DNA of 64,000 bases from Lentisphaerae bacterium GWF2_57_35 (GCA_001804865.1 MHBK01000042.1:1-64000), one strand, 5' to 3'; numbered from the stretch's first letter, positions 10,374-19,819 are shown. Translations and numbers: made by a program. The notes: generated by a model not told the origin, from the sequence alone.

Positions 10374-11528
10374 ATGATTTCTCCCCCCTATCCCGACGAA
10401 CTCGAACAGTGGTGGTTGCGCGAATGCGTTCGAGTATTGAAGAACCCCAATCCCCTGGAATGCCTCGACCAGCTTCTGCCGGACGTCCAACGGCTCAGCG
10501 ATTTGTTTACCGTAGAAAGAGCTCCGGGCTTCGGCGGCTATGCCGATCATCCGCTCGCCCAACTGGCCTATGGGCTCTTTTTCTTTCCGCAAAGCTTCGT
10601 CCGAACCGGCCGGGTCCTGCACGAATGCCTGCAACGACTTCCCTCGGCCATGCCCCGGGATCGAGCCTGCCGCGTCCTCGATCTCGGCGCCGGACTCGGC
10701 GCCGCGACGCTCGCCGCCGCGCAAATAGGCGTCGAGCGCGAAGTCGCCATCACGGCGTTGGATCAATCCGATTCCGGCTTGCACCTCCTTCGCCGCATCT
10801 TCGACGAGCAACCATCGCTCTGGCCCAAGGCGGTTTTGCAGACCATATCCGGCGATTTGAAGACCATTCCAGCTCCCGATCAAGGCCGGTGGGATCTCGT
10901 CATCGCCAGCTTCGCCCTCAACGAAACTTTTTCCGAACACGACGACATCCATCTGCGCCAATGGGTTCAATCCGCTTTGGATCGACTGGAACCGACCGGC
11001 CTGCTGGTCATCCTGGAACCGGCCACCCAAATCTCATCCACCCGCATCGAACGACTTCGGAATTGGATGGCCCAGGAAGGCGCCCATCGCATCGTCGCTC
11101 CTTGCCTGCATCATAAAACCTGCCCGCTGCTGCAAGCCGGCTACGCCTGGTGCCACGAAGTCCGCATCTGGGACGCGCCGTCGGCCATGACCTATCTGAA
11201 CCGAAAACTTTTCCGATCCATCGAGGTCTTTAAATTCAGTTTCCTGGCCCTCCAACCGGGCCAGCTGCCCGCCGATGCCGGCCTTCCGGACTACGCGCGC
11301 CTCATCGCGCCGATGTGTGAAATGAAAGGCAAAATCGTCACCTCCGGATGCGCTTCGAACGGACGGGCCTATCACTACGAAATCCTCACCCGCGGCATGG
11401 ACCGCACCGAAAAAGAACGTATCCTGGCCTTTGAACGCGGCGACAGAGTCCGCTGGATGGACCTCATTTCTCTCGACGATGGAAGAACCTTTCGTGCCGG
11501 GGACATTGACAACGCCAGCGACCGGTAA
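10374..11528 (+). CDS. Rsm22-like SAM-dependent methyltransferase
   Basis: 384 residues. A class I SAM-binding motif, VLDLGAGLGAATLAAA, sits at about residues 101-116, with a post-I acidic segment (ITALDQS). The cysteine-bearing segment APCLHHKTCPL (about 241-251) followed by WCHEVR is characteristic of the Rsm22/METTL17 family linked to small ribosomal subunit assembly. The N-terminus ADHPLAQLAYGLFFFPQSF also fits the family. It starts 3 bp after the DHS-like stop, so it belongs to the same transcription unit. I infer an rRNA or ribosome-associated methyltransferase; the methylated site is unknown, and family members may be structural rather than catalytic. Confidence 0.75.
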   Translation: MISPPYPDELEQWWLRECVRVLKNPNPLECLDQLLPDVQRLSDLFTVERAPGFGGYADHPLAQLAYGLFFFPQSFVRTGRVLHECLQRLPSAMPRDRACRVLDLGAGLGAATLAAAQIGVEREVAITALDQSDSGLHLLRRIFDEQPSLWPKAVLQTISGDLKTIPAPDQGRWDLVIASFALNETFSEHDDIHLRQWVQSALDRLEPTGLLVILEPATQISSTRIERLRNWMAQEGAHRIVAPCLHHKTCPLLQAGYAWCHEVRIWDAPSAMTYLNRKLFRSIEVFKFSFLALQPGQLPADAGLPDYARLIAPMCEMKGKIVTSGCASNGRAYHYEILTRGMDRTEKERILAFERGDRVRWMDLISLDDGRTFRAGDIDNASDR

Positions 11529-11571
11529 GACCGTATATTGAAGTTCGTGGTTTGTCGAATGGAGGTGCGTC

Positions 11572-12651
11572 ATGAATCATCCGGTGCTTAATAGGGCGTT
11601 GGCTCAACTGATCTTGGGCGCGAGCGTTTCTTTCGCCGCCGAACCCATGAAGTTTAAACCCCTCGTCGTTCACGATCCGATGGTCAATAATATCGAAGCT
11701 TTTCGCATGCTGGTTCCAGCCGACTGGACCGCTCAGGGCGGCATCGTATGGCGGGCGGATAACGTCATACCGGCCACCGCATCCATGACCATTGCCAGCC
11801 CCAACGGCTTGGCGGTCTTATCGCTGTTTCCCGGTCAAAATTTCACCTGGATGGAGGGCGGCTACGGCCTGTTCGGCATCGGCGACAATTATCTGGGCAA
11901 CATCGTCATGCCTCCGATGGCCGACGCCGCGGAATTTACGAGCCGCATATTGATTCCTCAATTCAGGAACAACGTCGCCGGGCTCAGAATCGTTCAAAAA
12001 GAAGACCTGCCGGCGATTGCCCAAGCCGTTGCGCCCACCATCCAGGAACCCGGAGTGCAAAAAACGGTAAGAGCCGGCAAAGTCCGCATTCAATACGAAT
12101 CCAGCGGACAGCCCTTCGACGAGGATATTTACCTGGTGCTCGTATACAGTTCGTTTCCCGCGATGCCGGCCTTGACGCTCTGGAGCACCGAGCGGCTGTA
12201 TTCCTTCCGCGCCCCGCGAGGACAACTCGATTCGTATGCGCCCGTGCTGCAAGCCATGGTCTCTTCATTCCGCCTGAGCCCCCAATGGCTCAACGCCTTT
12301 GTCCAAGTGCAAACCCAATGGATTCAAAACCAGATGCAATCGATCCGAAACGCCGGAGCCCTCAGCCGCTACATCTCGAGCGTGCACGAGGAAATCTCCG
12401 ACATGAACCGGCAAGCCTTCGAAAATCGCCAGGCCTCCATGGACCGCATCAACAAAAATTTCAGCCAGTACATCCGCGGCGTGGACGAATATAACAATCC
12501 CTTCGAAGGCCGCCCCGTCGAGCTTCCATCAGGCTACCATCAAGCCTGGGCCAACTCCTCGGGCGAATACATCCTGACCGATCAAACCAGCTTCAATCCC
12601 AACATCGGCTCCAATGTGGAATGGAAACCGCTGGAAAAGACGGGGGATTAA
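11572..12651 (+). CDS. Secreted protein of unknown function
   Basis: 359 residues with a short N-terminal hydrophobic segment (LAQLILGASVSFAAEP) that looks like a signal peptide cleaved near residue 23. A GGAGG ribosome binding site lies about 8 nt before the ATG. The body is mixed alpha/beta. Residues about 240-310 are rich in Gln, Asn, Met and Arg (QWIQNQMQSIRNAG, DRINKNFSQYIRG), and the C-terminus reads SFNPNIGSNVEWKPLEK. I recall similar endings in secreted proteins of unknown function in several phyla, but no named domain can be assigned. It lies 43 bp after the methyltransferase gene and may be its last operon member or have its own promoter. Confidence 0.75.
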   Translation: MNHPVLNRALAQLILGASVSFAAEPMKFKPLVVHDPMVNNIEAFRMLVPADWTAQGGIVWRADNVIPATASMTIASPNGLAVLSLFPGQNFTWMEGGYGLFGIGDNYLGNIVMPPMADAAEFTSRILIPQFRNNVAGLRIVQKEDLPAIAQAVAPTIQEPGVQKTVRAGKVRIQYESSGQPFDEDIYLVLVYSSFPAMPALTLWSTERLYSFRAPRGQLDSYAPVLQAMVSSFRLSPQWLNAFVQVQTQWIQNQMQSIRNAGALSRYISSVHEEISDMNRQAFENRQASMDRINKNFSQYIRGVDEYNNPFEGRPVELPSGYHQAWANSSGEYILTDQTSFNPNIGSNVEWKPLEKTGD

Positions 12652-12676
12652 AGAGGGGTTGATTCATGGTTTTGCC

Positions 12677-15229
12677 TCAGGCTCTGAATTCGGAGGTTTG
12701 ATGCCCAACATATGACATCAGGGCATGCGATACATGTTTTATTCGTAATGATATTTCATCAGCACCAGGATGATCTTCTTCGTACTTCAAAAGCAGAGCA
12801 GCCATTTTTTCTCGCAGGTCCTTTGTAGCATACATCTCTTCAAAGTACTGTGTATCGAAATTAAACCAAGCCGCGACAGGTTGCCTTGAGCGATTATCTC
12901 TGACAAATAGGTGGGCAATGTCGGGTCCCATTCTTTCTGGCGATGCTTCCATTGCCATACAAAGATACGAAGCTAGCCATTGCCAATCAGTCGCAGAGTT
13001 GAATGAGGGATGCGGATCGTCGCAGCGAAGGGTATTATACAAAGCGTAGGGAACCGATGGATTAACAACTTTGGAAAGATATAGATCGTCAGCCTCGACC
13101 AAGGATCGGAACTTCTGAACCCATAAATCTCGGAGTTGCTTTTGCGATACGCTTGTTTTGTTTCGATACCAATAGTAGAAATCATAAGCTAACGTCAGCG
13201 AACCCGAAACGGCTTGAAATAGTATCCTTTGCATACTTGCTCCAAGCACTTCGTCACCATGCCCCCCACCCGTCATCAGCTTGTTTAACTCGCGAAACCC
13301 ACTAGTCCTTTCACTGGCTGCTCCGCCGAACTGATCAACAGCTACATTGACATGATCTTCTATAAGAGCGACAAGGCTTTCTGTATCAAAAAGCGCCCCA
13401 AATTGTTCGATTTTTGCAGCCCAAACATGTGTCTTAACCAAATTCTTAGGGAGCAAAACTGTTCGTTTTTTACAATAATCCCGAATGACACAAATGACTT
13501 CCTGATCGAAAATTTCTCCCTGATTCAATCCTCCTGCTTCCAATCTCATGAAATAATCAGTTGGCGAGGCTAACGCAAGGCCTTGTGTTGCCTCTGGCAT
13601 ATTTTGTCTCGCCCAACCAGAACAGAAGGATTCTTCATGAAAAACAGATATCTTGAAGCCCAACAGCGTGAATGCAGTTTTAAGAGCGAGCCTCTCATGT
13701 TCCGACAAATCCAGAGAACATATTTTCGCGCGAATCTCTGTGACCTGCTTGTTTTCTTCAGGTTTAGTTTGAACATGGGTTGCACGCAGCTCACTTAGGT
13801 TATTTTTTAGGAAATCATATCCCACAGGACAGCCTTCGCGCAAAAGAGCCCATACAATAAGCTCCAGTAAATCCACCTCTCCATGAATCTCCACCCATAT
13901 TCGCCAAGCGCGTCGTAAAGCATGCTTAAAACTGCGCGGGCTATGTGATATCACAGCCATCGACGACCAAAAGACGTTTTCACCTGAAAGTTCTTTGCCA
14001 AGACATCGGCTGACACCTACCTGCAATAAATCATATCTATTGGGATACATGACATGATCCTTGTCAGATATGTCCAGACAGGCCGCTATAAAATCATTCA
14101 AATGTTTTTGCAAAGCATCAACTGAAAGGGTTGGCATCATCTCGGTATGTTCGCAAAGCCGATGGAAATCGATGCTGGTTTTTGTTTCCTGACCTTTGAG
14201 GAATATAAAACCCACGTTTCGAACAAAACGAAACTCATCCAGCAGGCGACACAGAGCGGACATTCCGTGTTCTGGCGAATAACGATCCACATCTTCAATG
14301 ACAACGATGAGTTGTCTTCCAACAGAGTCAAGGACTGGATCAAGCCGCTTAAGAACAGATTGTGAATCATGCTGGTTCTCAAAACATAATCCCAAGAAAC
14401 GAGACAACCATGTCCCATTACCCATTATTTCCTTCATGTAATCAGCAGGCAATGAGGCAAGAGAAAGGACTTCAACTCCTTCAGAATGGAGCCGGTTTAC
14501 TATTTCACTCAAAATATAAGACGGGAGCAAGTCGCTGTCCTTCCCCCACACGCCTGCATAAACAAACCATGGGGCACAAGGATGCTTCTTTAATTCATTT
14601 TCCACCATGCGGACGACGGAACTTTTTCCACTTCCATGAGCCCCTGTCAGCCCAAACGATTTGCATTTGCTATCGCGAATCAGTTTGGCAAATCGTCTCA
14701 CAAGACCCGCATAGCTGAACTGATCGGCAGCTAGTGTTTCGACTGGTTCTTCTTTTGAAATCCATTCCATCCCCTTGGGGACATCCAGCTTTTCACTGTC
14801 ATTGAACTTTCCTGGAATGAACAAAACTGGAAATGATCGCCATGCTTGTCGAATTAACACGCCAAGGAACAAAACAAGGACACTGAGAACAGCTCCCTCC
14901 GCATTAAAATGAAAAATCCTGAGCACTGTTACATAAAGCAGGAGAAGAGACACAATGAGAAATGTTACAGATGGATTGACCAAAGCATATCTCAGGGATT
15001 TCGGTTGAAGGATTAAATCCAGCGGCTTTAAAGATAGCGCGCCAGCAAACAGGATAGATAGCGCTGCAATGAAGATTGGCTCCGAATAGAGCATTTTAAT
15101 CGGCACATTAAGAAAGTTTAGGGCTACAACAAAGCCTGATGTTATTATGAAAATGACGGCCAAAGCATCTATATACGCAAATAATACAGCCTTGGCACGA
15201 GCTATGAAACGATGTCGTGTTCTGTTCAT
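12677..15229 (-). CDS. KAP-family P-loop NTPase, membrane anchored
   Basis: 850 residues. The N-terminal 140 residues hold about four hydrophobic segments (AVIFIITSGFVVALNF, PIFIAALSILFAGAL, VTFLIVSLLLLYVTVL, AVLSVLVLFLGVLI). A P-loop GAHGSGKSS (about 195-203) and a Walker B-like LIVVIEDVDRYS (about 306-317) follow. This architecture matches the KAP NTPases (Kidins220/ARMS and PifA-related). PifA is a plasmid phage-exclusion protein, so a defence role is plausible but inferred. The gene is visibly more AT-rich than its neighbours, suggesting transfer. An AAGGG ribosome binding site precedes the ATG. It lies 72 bp downstream of the AbiE-like pair in the same direction. The C-terminal half has no recognised domain and may sense or effect. 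Confidence 0.85.
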   Translation of the reverse strand: MNRTRHRFIARAKAVLFAYIDALAVIFIITSGFVVALNFLNVPIKMLYSEPIFIAALSILFAGALSLKPLDLILQPKSLRYALVNPSVTFLIVSLLLLYVTVLRIFHFNAEGAVLSVLVLFLGVLIRQAWRSFPVLFIPGKFNDSEKLDVPKGMEWISKEEPVETLAADQFSYAGLVRRFAKLIRDSKCKSFGLTGAHGSGKSSVVRMVENELKKHPCAPWFVYAGVWGKDSDLLPSYILSEIVNRLHSEGVEVLSLASLPADYMKEIMGNGTWLSRFLGLCFENQHDSQSVLKRLDPVLDSVGRQLIVVIEDVDRYSPEHGMSALCRLLDEFRFVRNVGFIFLKGQETKTSIDFHRLCEHTEMMPTLSVDALQKHLNDFIAACLDISDKDHVMYPNRYDLLQVGVSRCLGKELSGENVFWSSMAVISHSPRSFKHALRRAWRIWVEIHGEVDLLELIVWALLREGCPVGYDFLKNNLSELRATHVQTKPEENKQVTEIRAKICSLDLSEHERLALKTAFTLLGFKISVFHEESFCSGWARQNMPEATQGLALASPTDYFMRLEAGGLNQGEIFDQEVICVIRDYCKKRTVLLPKNLVKTHVWAAKIEQFGALFDTESLVALIEDHVNVAVDQFGGAASERTSGFRELNKLMTGGGHGDEVLGASMQRILFQAVSGSLTLAYDFYYWYRNKTSVSQKQLRDLWVQKFRSLVEADDLYLSKVVNPSVPYALYNTLRCDDPHPSFNSATDWQWLASYLCMAMEASPERMGPDIAHLFVRDNRSRQPVAAWFNFDTQYFEEMYATKDLREKMAALLLKYEEDHPGADEISLRIKHVSHALMSYVGHQTSEFRA

Positions 15230-15301
15230 TACATTGAACCCTTGCGACCATAACAGAGCCTATAAGAAATATCGCTCATTTCAGTCAATCCGATTTCCGC
15301 T

Positions 15302-16108
15302 TCAACCTATTTTGACCGCATCCTGTGAACCTGATTTCGAATCAAGCCCGAACATCCTGCCAAACTGTTGGATGATTTCCTCGGGACCAGGTAAAGCGGC
15401 GTCTTGAACGGCTTTGCGTATAGAGTTCCAATCGCTGGAATCCGGCGGCAAATGGCCCAAGAATTGCGCCAAGTCTTGTCGCAAAAGCATGGGGAGATCA
15501 AATCGATCGGATGGCGCCAGAGTTAGATACAGCCGAAAGATATCGTGCCGGTGTTTCTTAATGTCATCGCCCTTTACCTGTGGATCACCACGAGTTCTTC
15601 GCTCTGTTAGATCGAGCCATGCGCGCGCCTTCAATGGAATCAGAGCGTAGGCGGGAATTATAGGAATGCCGGAGAGGAGTATCCGCGAGTCCACGATAAA
15701 GCGATAATAAGTCTCATCCAACAAAATGGCCGACAAACTGGAAACATTTTCGCCGGCAGGAAGCGGGGTCAAATGGACACTCTCCGGCATACGCAACTGA
15801 TTCCGCGTCAGCAGCTCGATCATATACGGATAATCCGAAATCGCCGGATTCTTAAACCGGTAGAAGCCGGGTCGTGTTTCTGTGTGCTGATGACTTTTAT
15901 ACTGGCCCTCACGGATAAATGCCCAGAAGAGTTTAAAAAATTCCGGCTTCAGCGCCTCGACAATCAGAACCAGATCGAGATCTTTTGTCGCACGAAATGA
16001 AAGGCCTTGAGAACCCATCCAAAGGTCGCAAGCCGCTCCGCCAATCAGAACATAAGACTCTTTCCAGTTCTTGAAATATTCCACGAAGAGTTGAAGTCCT
16101 TTTACCAT
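15302..16108 (-). CDS. AbiEii-like nucleotidyltransferase toxin
   Basis: 268 residues. The N-terminus carries the minimal nucleotidyltransferase signature: YVLIGGAACDLW (GG at about 23-24) followed by RATKDLDLVLI, whose two Asp bind metal. Later VKGDDIKKHRHDIFRL resembles the KDxxDI segment of AbiEii/AbiGii proteins. AbiEii toxins transfer nucleotides to RNA targets such as tRNA in type IV toxin-antitoxin and abortive-infection systems. Its start overlaps the end of the upstream wHTH gene by 7 bp, as expected for a translationally coupled pair with the regulator first. A housekeeping nucleotidyltransferase is less likely because of this pairing. The target is unknown. Confidence 0.8.
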   Translation of the reverse strand: MVKGLQLFVEYFKNWKESYVLIGGAACDLWMGSQGLSFRATKDLDLVLIVEALKPEFFKLFWAFIREGQYKSHQHTETRPGFYRFKNPAISDYPYMIELLTRNQLRMPESVHLTPLPAGENVSSLSAILLDETYYRFIVDSRILLSGIPIIPAYALIPLKARAWLDLTERRTRGDPQVKGDDIKKHRHDIFRLYLTLAPSDRFDLPMLLRQDLAQFLGHLPPDSSDWNSIRKAVQDAALPGPEEIIQQFGRMFGLDSKSGSQDAVKIG

Positions 16109-17088
16109 CGAATAGTCTCCAGCAATTCCTTCAACGCTCCTTGAATTCGTTCATCGGGATTGTCGCGTAGCGACAAATAGAGCGAAAGGGAATCAACCCG
16201 GCGTCCTATGGCAAGCGGAGCTGGATCGTATTGCCACCGTTCGATCATCACGCAATCGCTATCCTGGTAAGGCCGAAGTTCAAAATAGCCTTTGCGGACC
16301 TTTTCAGAAAACTCTTGGCCATGGATCGCATGAACGGGAACGGCATCCTCGCTGATCATGGTCAGTCGGCTAAGAGCGGTAACGCCCGCTTCATACAAAC
16401 TCACGCGAGCATTCTGATTCTTGATCCGCACAAATCGCCGTTCTTTTACAGGAGTTTGCAGGTAAGGCGCCGCTCGTTCCCACAAGTTTCGTCCATAGTC
16501 GAAGGACAAGATCATTGCAGGCCCAGATGGCAAGCTATGACAAAGCCGTTTATGCTGTAACTCCTGAATGGCGCGGGAAACCGTCATGGGTTTCCACTTC
16601 ACGGCCCGTGCAATTTGGATTTGGGTAAACCCGGTTAAGGACTGCTTCTGCAGGTGGAATAGCAGCAGAGCTTGGGCGCGAGCAGATAGCAACGATTGCT
16701 CATTTTCATCGGCGCCCTTCCCCGATGAAGACACCCGCAGGACAATGATATGCCGAGGCAGGAATATCTGCTGACCGGGAACAACAAAAGGGATGCGTTC
16801 GTGAATAAGACGCTTTATCTCGTAGGGTTTTGCCATCGCCAGAACAAAGACGATTTCTCCCTCCAGCTTCTTTTTGAGAATCGAATAATGATTAACCATG
16901 TCCGGCAAGACAGCGCTGCCGGGTCGTTTTGGCACTAAGAAGATTCCGTGCTGATCGAGTAATTCGCCCTCATAAAAGTCATAGGCGCCCCCCACAAAAA
17001 TGGGAAGTTGTTTCCCAGCCTGCTCGTAGGGTTCAATGCGAACCCGAACTCCAAGCCATTCTGAAAGATATTGCATCCACTCGTTCAT
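16102..17088 (-). CDS. AbiEi-like antitoxin/regulator with winged helix
   Basis: 328 residues. A MarR-like winged helix-turn-helix is visible at about 155-190 (FTQIQIARAVKWKPMTVSRA followed by IQELQHKRL). Unlike classic AbiEi, which starts with its wHTH, this protein has about 150 residues in front, including VGGAYDFYEGELLDQHGIF. The rest is mixed alpha/beta. Pairing and overlap with the nucleotidyltransferase gene suggest an antitoxin and autoregulator. The upstream DNA is extremely AT-rich with an inverted repeat (17149-17180), a likely operator. Assignment to AbiEi rests mainly on context. Confidence 0.7.
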   Translation of the reverse strand: MNEWMQYLSEWLGVRVRIEPYEQAGKQLPIFVGGAYDFYEGELLDQHGIFLVPKRPGSAVLPDMVNHYSILKKKLEGEIVFVLAMAKPYEIKRLIHERIPFVVPGQQIFLPRHIIVLRVSSSGKGADENEQSLLSARAQALLLFHLQKQSLTGFTQIQIARAVKWKPMTVSRAIQELQHKRLCHSLPSGPAMILSFDYGRNLWERAAPYLQTPVKERRFVRIKNQNARVSLYEAGVTALSRLTMISEDAVPVHAIHGQEFSEKVRKGYFELRPYQDSDCVMIERWQYDPAPLAIGRRVDSLSLYLSLRDNPDERIQGALKELLETIRW

Positions 17089-17264
17089 AAGACATTCATA
17101 TATATCATATATATTTCCTTATATCATCATTATGTTATATAGCAATACATATGTTATATCAATATCGTAATATGACATATCTAATTATAATATAGCCTAT
17201 TATATCGTATACTAGTTTCTTTGCTTAGCAGTTCTTCATTAAGCACCCCAATGCAACCTCTGGG
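17089..17264 (-). promoter_or_regulatory. AT-rich promoter/operator of the AbiE-like operon
   Basis: About 130 bp consist almost only of A and T, with many TATAT and TATAAT-like words usable as -10 elements. ATATGTTATAT (17149-17159) and ATATGACATAT (17170-17180) form an imperfect inverted repeat about two helical turns apart centre to centre, a fitting operator for a dimeric wHTH antitoxin. Binding is inferred. Confidence 0.55.
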
Positions 17265-19376
17265 TCAGAGAACGTCATCGGATGCGTTGACTCGGTAAAA
17301 AACCGGCCCGCTTTCTGGAAGCTCGTTGGTAAACACGTTCAACGGCGGGGTAGCCGTCAGATTTGTGGTCGCCGACACAAAGCCTTGCAGCAAATTGGTC
17401 GATCGCCAAACGCTGTAGGTGCGATAGAACGCGCTCGACCACGAGAGCAGGGAATCGCTCATCCCCACCACCGAGGGCGTGACTGAAGGCAAATCCACGC
17501 GAACCTCCGTTCGATCCCAGAACACGGAACCGCGCGCCGGATCGGAATTCCAGGCGCCGATTTCCCAATAGCCGCGATCCAGCCGCCAGGAAAGATGGTG
17601 CGGCCCCGAGACAGAACCCGAATGCACGGCGATCGGCAATTCGTTAGAACAGGCATCAAGAAACTGAAGGGCATACTCTTCCTGTTTGAGGACGATGCGG
17701 AGATCGATTCCTCCGGACGCAAATACTTGCGAAGCGTTGGAAACCGTTCCTGCAAAGTTTATATTTCCCCATGTGTCAGGCAGAAGCTCCTTGGAAAAGA
17801 AGAGGAAAGTTAATCGATCTTCTTCACTATCGTACAACCCTTCCAAGGTGAAGGCATTGGTCGCCATGTATCCGTTTTCCGGCTCGGAGCAAAAGGAAAG
17901 AATCGATGCGATATCGTCGCCGGATTTCGCGATATCGACCTGGACGGTCTTCAGTCGCGCGGAAAATGTATATTCGACCGCGCCGCGATCCCAGCCCAGA
18001 TTGGTGAAGGTACTATAGCCCGCCGTTTCCCATGAAAGCCCGGGCTTGATGCGCAAATAACCGTTGGTTTGTTCGATTTCATGAGCGGAGTAACCGAACT
18101 CGTTCCAAATATTGCTGCGGGAATTACGGTCGAATTCATCCAGCAGCAAGGCTCCTGCAAGCGGCCGGAATTGAAAATCTTTTATGACCAATTCGAGGTG
18201 TTGTGTGCCGGGAGGAAGCCGTCCTTCGCCCAGCCAGAAGTTGATTTCGCACTTCATGGGAGGCGTGGGAACGGCCCGCGAAGCGACGAGGCGGTCGCCG
18301 ATCAGGCCTTGAGGCCCGGCAGGTTCTCGCGTATGCCCGTAATAGCTCTGCCAATGCACTTGGCCAGGCGTCCAGCGGAATCGATGCGTGGTTTCGTGGT
18401 GGGTCAAAGTCATGGGCAGTTGATAGCCATTTTCAGGGAAATACCAGGGTTGAATGGTGTATAGCAAATTGCTTTGGCCCCCGCTCATCAACGTGCGACT
18501 GACCTCGATATCGATTTCCCGATACGTTTCTCCGCGCTGCTCGTCGAAGCAGAAAAGCCCCACAACCGTGTTGGATTCGAGCATATCCAGCGGACTGTCC
18601 ACGAACCAGGAATATTCGCCATAGCCCATCCAATCCATCGACTCGACCTCTCCGCACCACCAATGACCGTCCAAATTCCGAATCGACAGGTGAAGCCAGC
18701 CATTAGAATCCACCGATACGCAGTTGGTCGAAAAAACGATCATGTTCGTGCGGTTGACTCCATCCCAGCTCCAATCGTAGATCAGCCAATCCCGATGGGC
18801 GAAACGGATGAAATTCGTCGTGGAAAGACCGAATTCGCAATCGTCGAACCGCGCGGAGCCGCCGGCGTTTGTGACTTGCATGAAATTCAAAATGAAACAC
18901 GCATAAGCCGTCCCTTGGGGCGCCCGTGCTGCCACAGACATCGGCAGCCATTGGCCGGCGGGCGTGGCCGCCGTAATCTGCTGGGGCGAAGGAGTGAAAA
19001 GCAGCCCGTTGAACGACTCATCAAAAAATCCGACGCTGAGGTAAGCCCGGTTTTCGCCGTTCATCCGATCGTCGACCGGGTTCAATCCCCAAGCCGTCCC
19101 TCGCCAGACTTGTCCGCGACTGGCGGGAAAGATCTGCTGATAATAGGAAAAATTGGTGGGCGCGGACCAATTCCCAAAGAGCTTGGCGGCATTCGTCCCC
19201 GACCGGCAAGGAGCTCCCAACCGCCACGCATTTCCGCTTTTTATCCAAGCGGCTGCTTCCAAATTCGTCCCCCATGCAAAATCGGGATTTTGGAGGACAT
19301 TGCCGATAATTACGGCCTGAGCATGAAGAGACCAGAAAAACAACAGAAGACCAATATACACCCTTACACGCATCAT
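17265..19376 (-). CDS. Secreted GH16-like (concanavalin-fold) protein
   Basis: 703 residues with a signal peptide (YIGLLLFFWSLHAQA). Residues about 25-180 look like a galactose-binding-type carbohydrate module (VLQNPDFAWGTNLEAAAW). A laminarinase-like jelly roll follows: YGEYSWFVDSPLDMLE, NTVVGLFCFDE, then REIDIEVSR, in which EIDIE (about 285-289) matches the ExDxxE catalytic motif of GH16. A second beta-sandwich (ALLLDEFDRNSRSNIWNEFG) fills the middle. The C-terminus, YSVWRSTNLLQGFVSATTN ending with VFYRVNASDDVL, resembles the terminal module of other secreted proteins in this window. Probable role: binding or cleaving beta-glucans or galactans outside the cell; substrate unknown. The start has two ATGs (19376, 19373) after GGAG. 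Confidence 0.75.
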   Translation of the reverse strand: MMRVRVYIGLLLFFWSLHAQAVIIGNVLQNPDFAWGTNLEAAAWIKSGNAWRLGAPCRSGTNAAKLFGNWSAPTNFSYYQQIFPASRGQVWRGTAWGLNPVDDRMNGENRAYLSVGFFDESFNGLLFTPSPQQITAATPAGQWLPMSVAARAPQGTAYACFILNFMQVTNAGGSARFDDCEFGLSTTNFIRFAHRDWLIYDWSWDGVNRTNMIVFSTNCVSVDSNGWLHLSIRNLDGHWWCGEVESMDWMGYGEYSWFVDSPLDMLESNTVVGLFCFDEQRGETYREIDIEVSRTLMSGGQSNLLYTIQPWYFPENGYQLPMTLTHHETTHRFRWTPGQVHWQSYYGHTREPAGPQGLIGDRLVASRAVPTPPMKCEINFWLGEGRLPPGTQHLELVIKDFQFRPLAGALLLDEFDRNSRSNIWNEFGYSAHEIEQTNGYLRIKPGLSWETAGYSTFTNLGWDRGAVEYTFSARLKTVQVDIAKSGDDIASILSFCSEPENGYMATNAFTLEGLYDSEEDRLTFLFFSKELLPDTWGNINFAGTVSNASQVFASGGIDLRIVLKQEEYALQFLDACSNELPIAVHSGSVSGPHHLSWRLDRGYWEIGAWNSDPARGSVFWDRTEVRVDLPSVTPSVVGMSDSLLSWSSAFYRTYSVWRSTNLLQGFVSATTNLTATPPLNVFTNELPESGPVFYRVNASDDVL

Positions 19377-19563
19377 ACTCCATCAGCCCTTTCTCTTGCT
19401 ACGTCATGTATTAAAATGTCGCATGTAAGCTTTTTTTATTCCTTCAAAACCATCGTGATCTTACGTGAAATGTATGGCCACAACGAAAGCGGATACAGAA
19501 ATATTACTCAAAGGAGAACCATTATGGATCCCGATATTTGGACATCGGAAATCAGCAAGAAAG

Positions 19564-19637
19564 TGGGCCCTGCAGGGCTCGAACCTGCGACCAGAGGATT
19601 ATGAGTCCCCTGCTCTGACCAACTGAGCTAAGGGCCC
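19564..19637 (-). tRNA. tRNA-Ile2 (anticodon CAT, lysidine type)
   Basis: On the minus strand GGGCCCT pairs with AGGGCCC to make the acceptor stem, with discriminator A. The D arm contains TTAGCTCAGTTGG, the anticodon loop is CTCATAA, and the T arm contains GGTTCGAG. The CAT anticodon with an Ile2-like body (acceptor beginning GGGCCC, AGCAGGGGACTCATAATC) resembles E. coli tRNA-Ile(CAT) rather than initiator or elongator Met; TilS would convert C34 to lysidine. CCA is not encoded. Isoacceptor identity is a comparison from memory. Confidence 0.92.
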
Positions 19638-19819
19638 GTGAAAAAAGACTATAGAATCTTTGCGCGAGAATGGCAACCGTAGGAAACACTATTTCGCTTT
19701 CCCATGTTGTTTATGCGCCAGCGGGCATCGTTTCGCTCGTTTCATTATTCACAGCGCCGGTGTTGACGAAGCGGCCCCGCCTTTCTATCTATATCCACAT
19801 TAACTCAAGGGGGTTGTCC

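Noticed and set aside
19524..19604. Small frame reading into VGPAGLEPATRGL
   Set aside because: It runs into the antisense of tRNA-Ile2, a well-known source of spurious proteins, despite a decent ribosome binding site.
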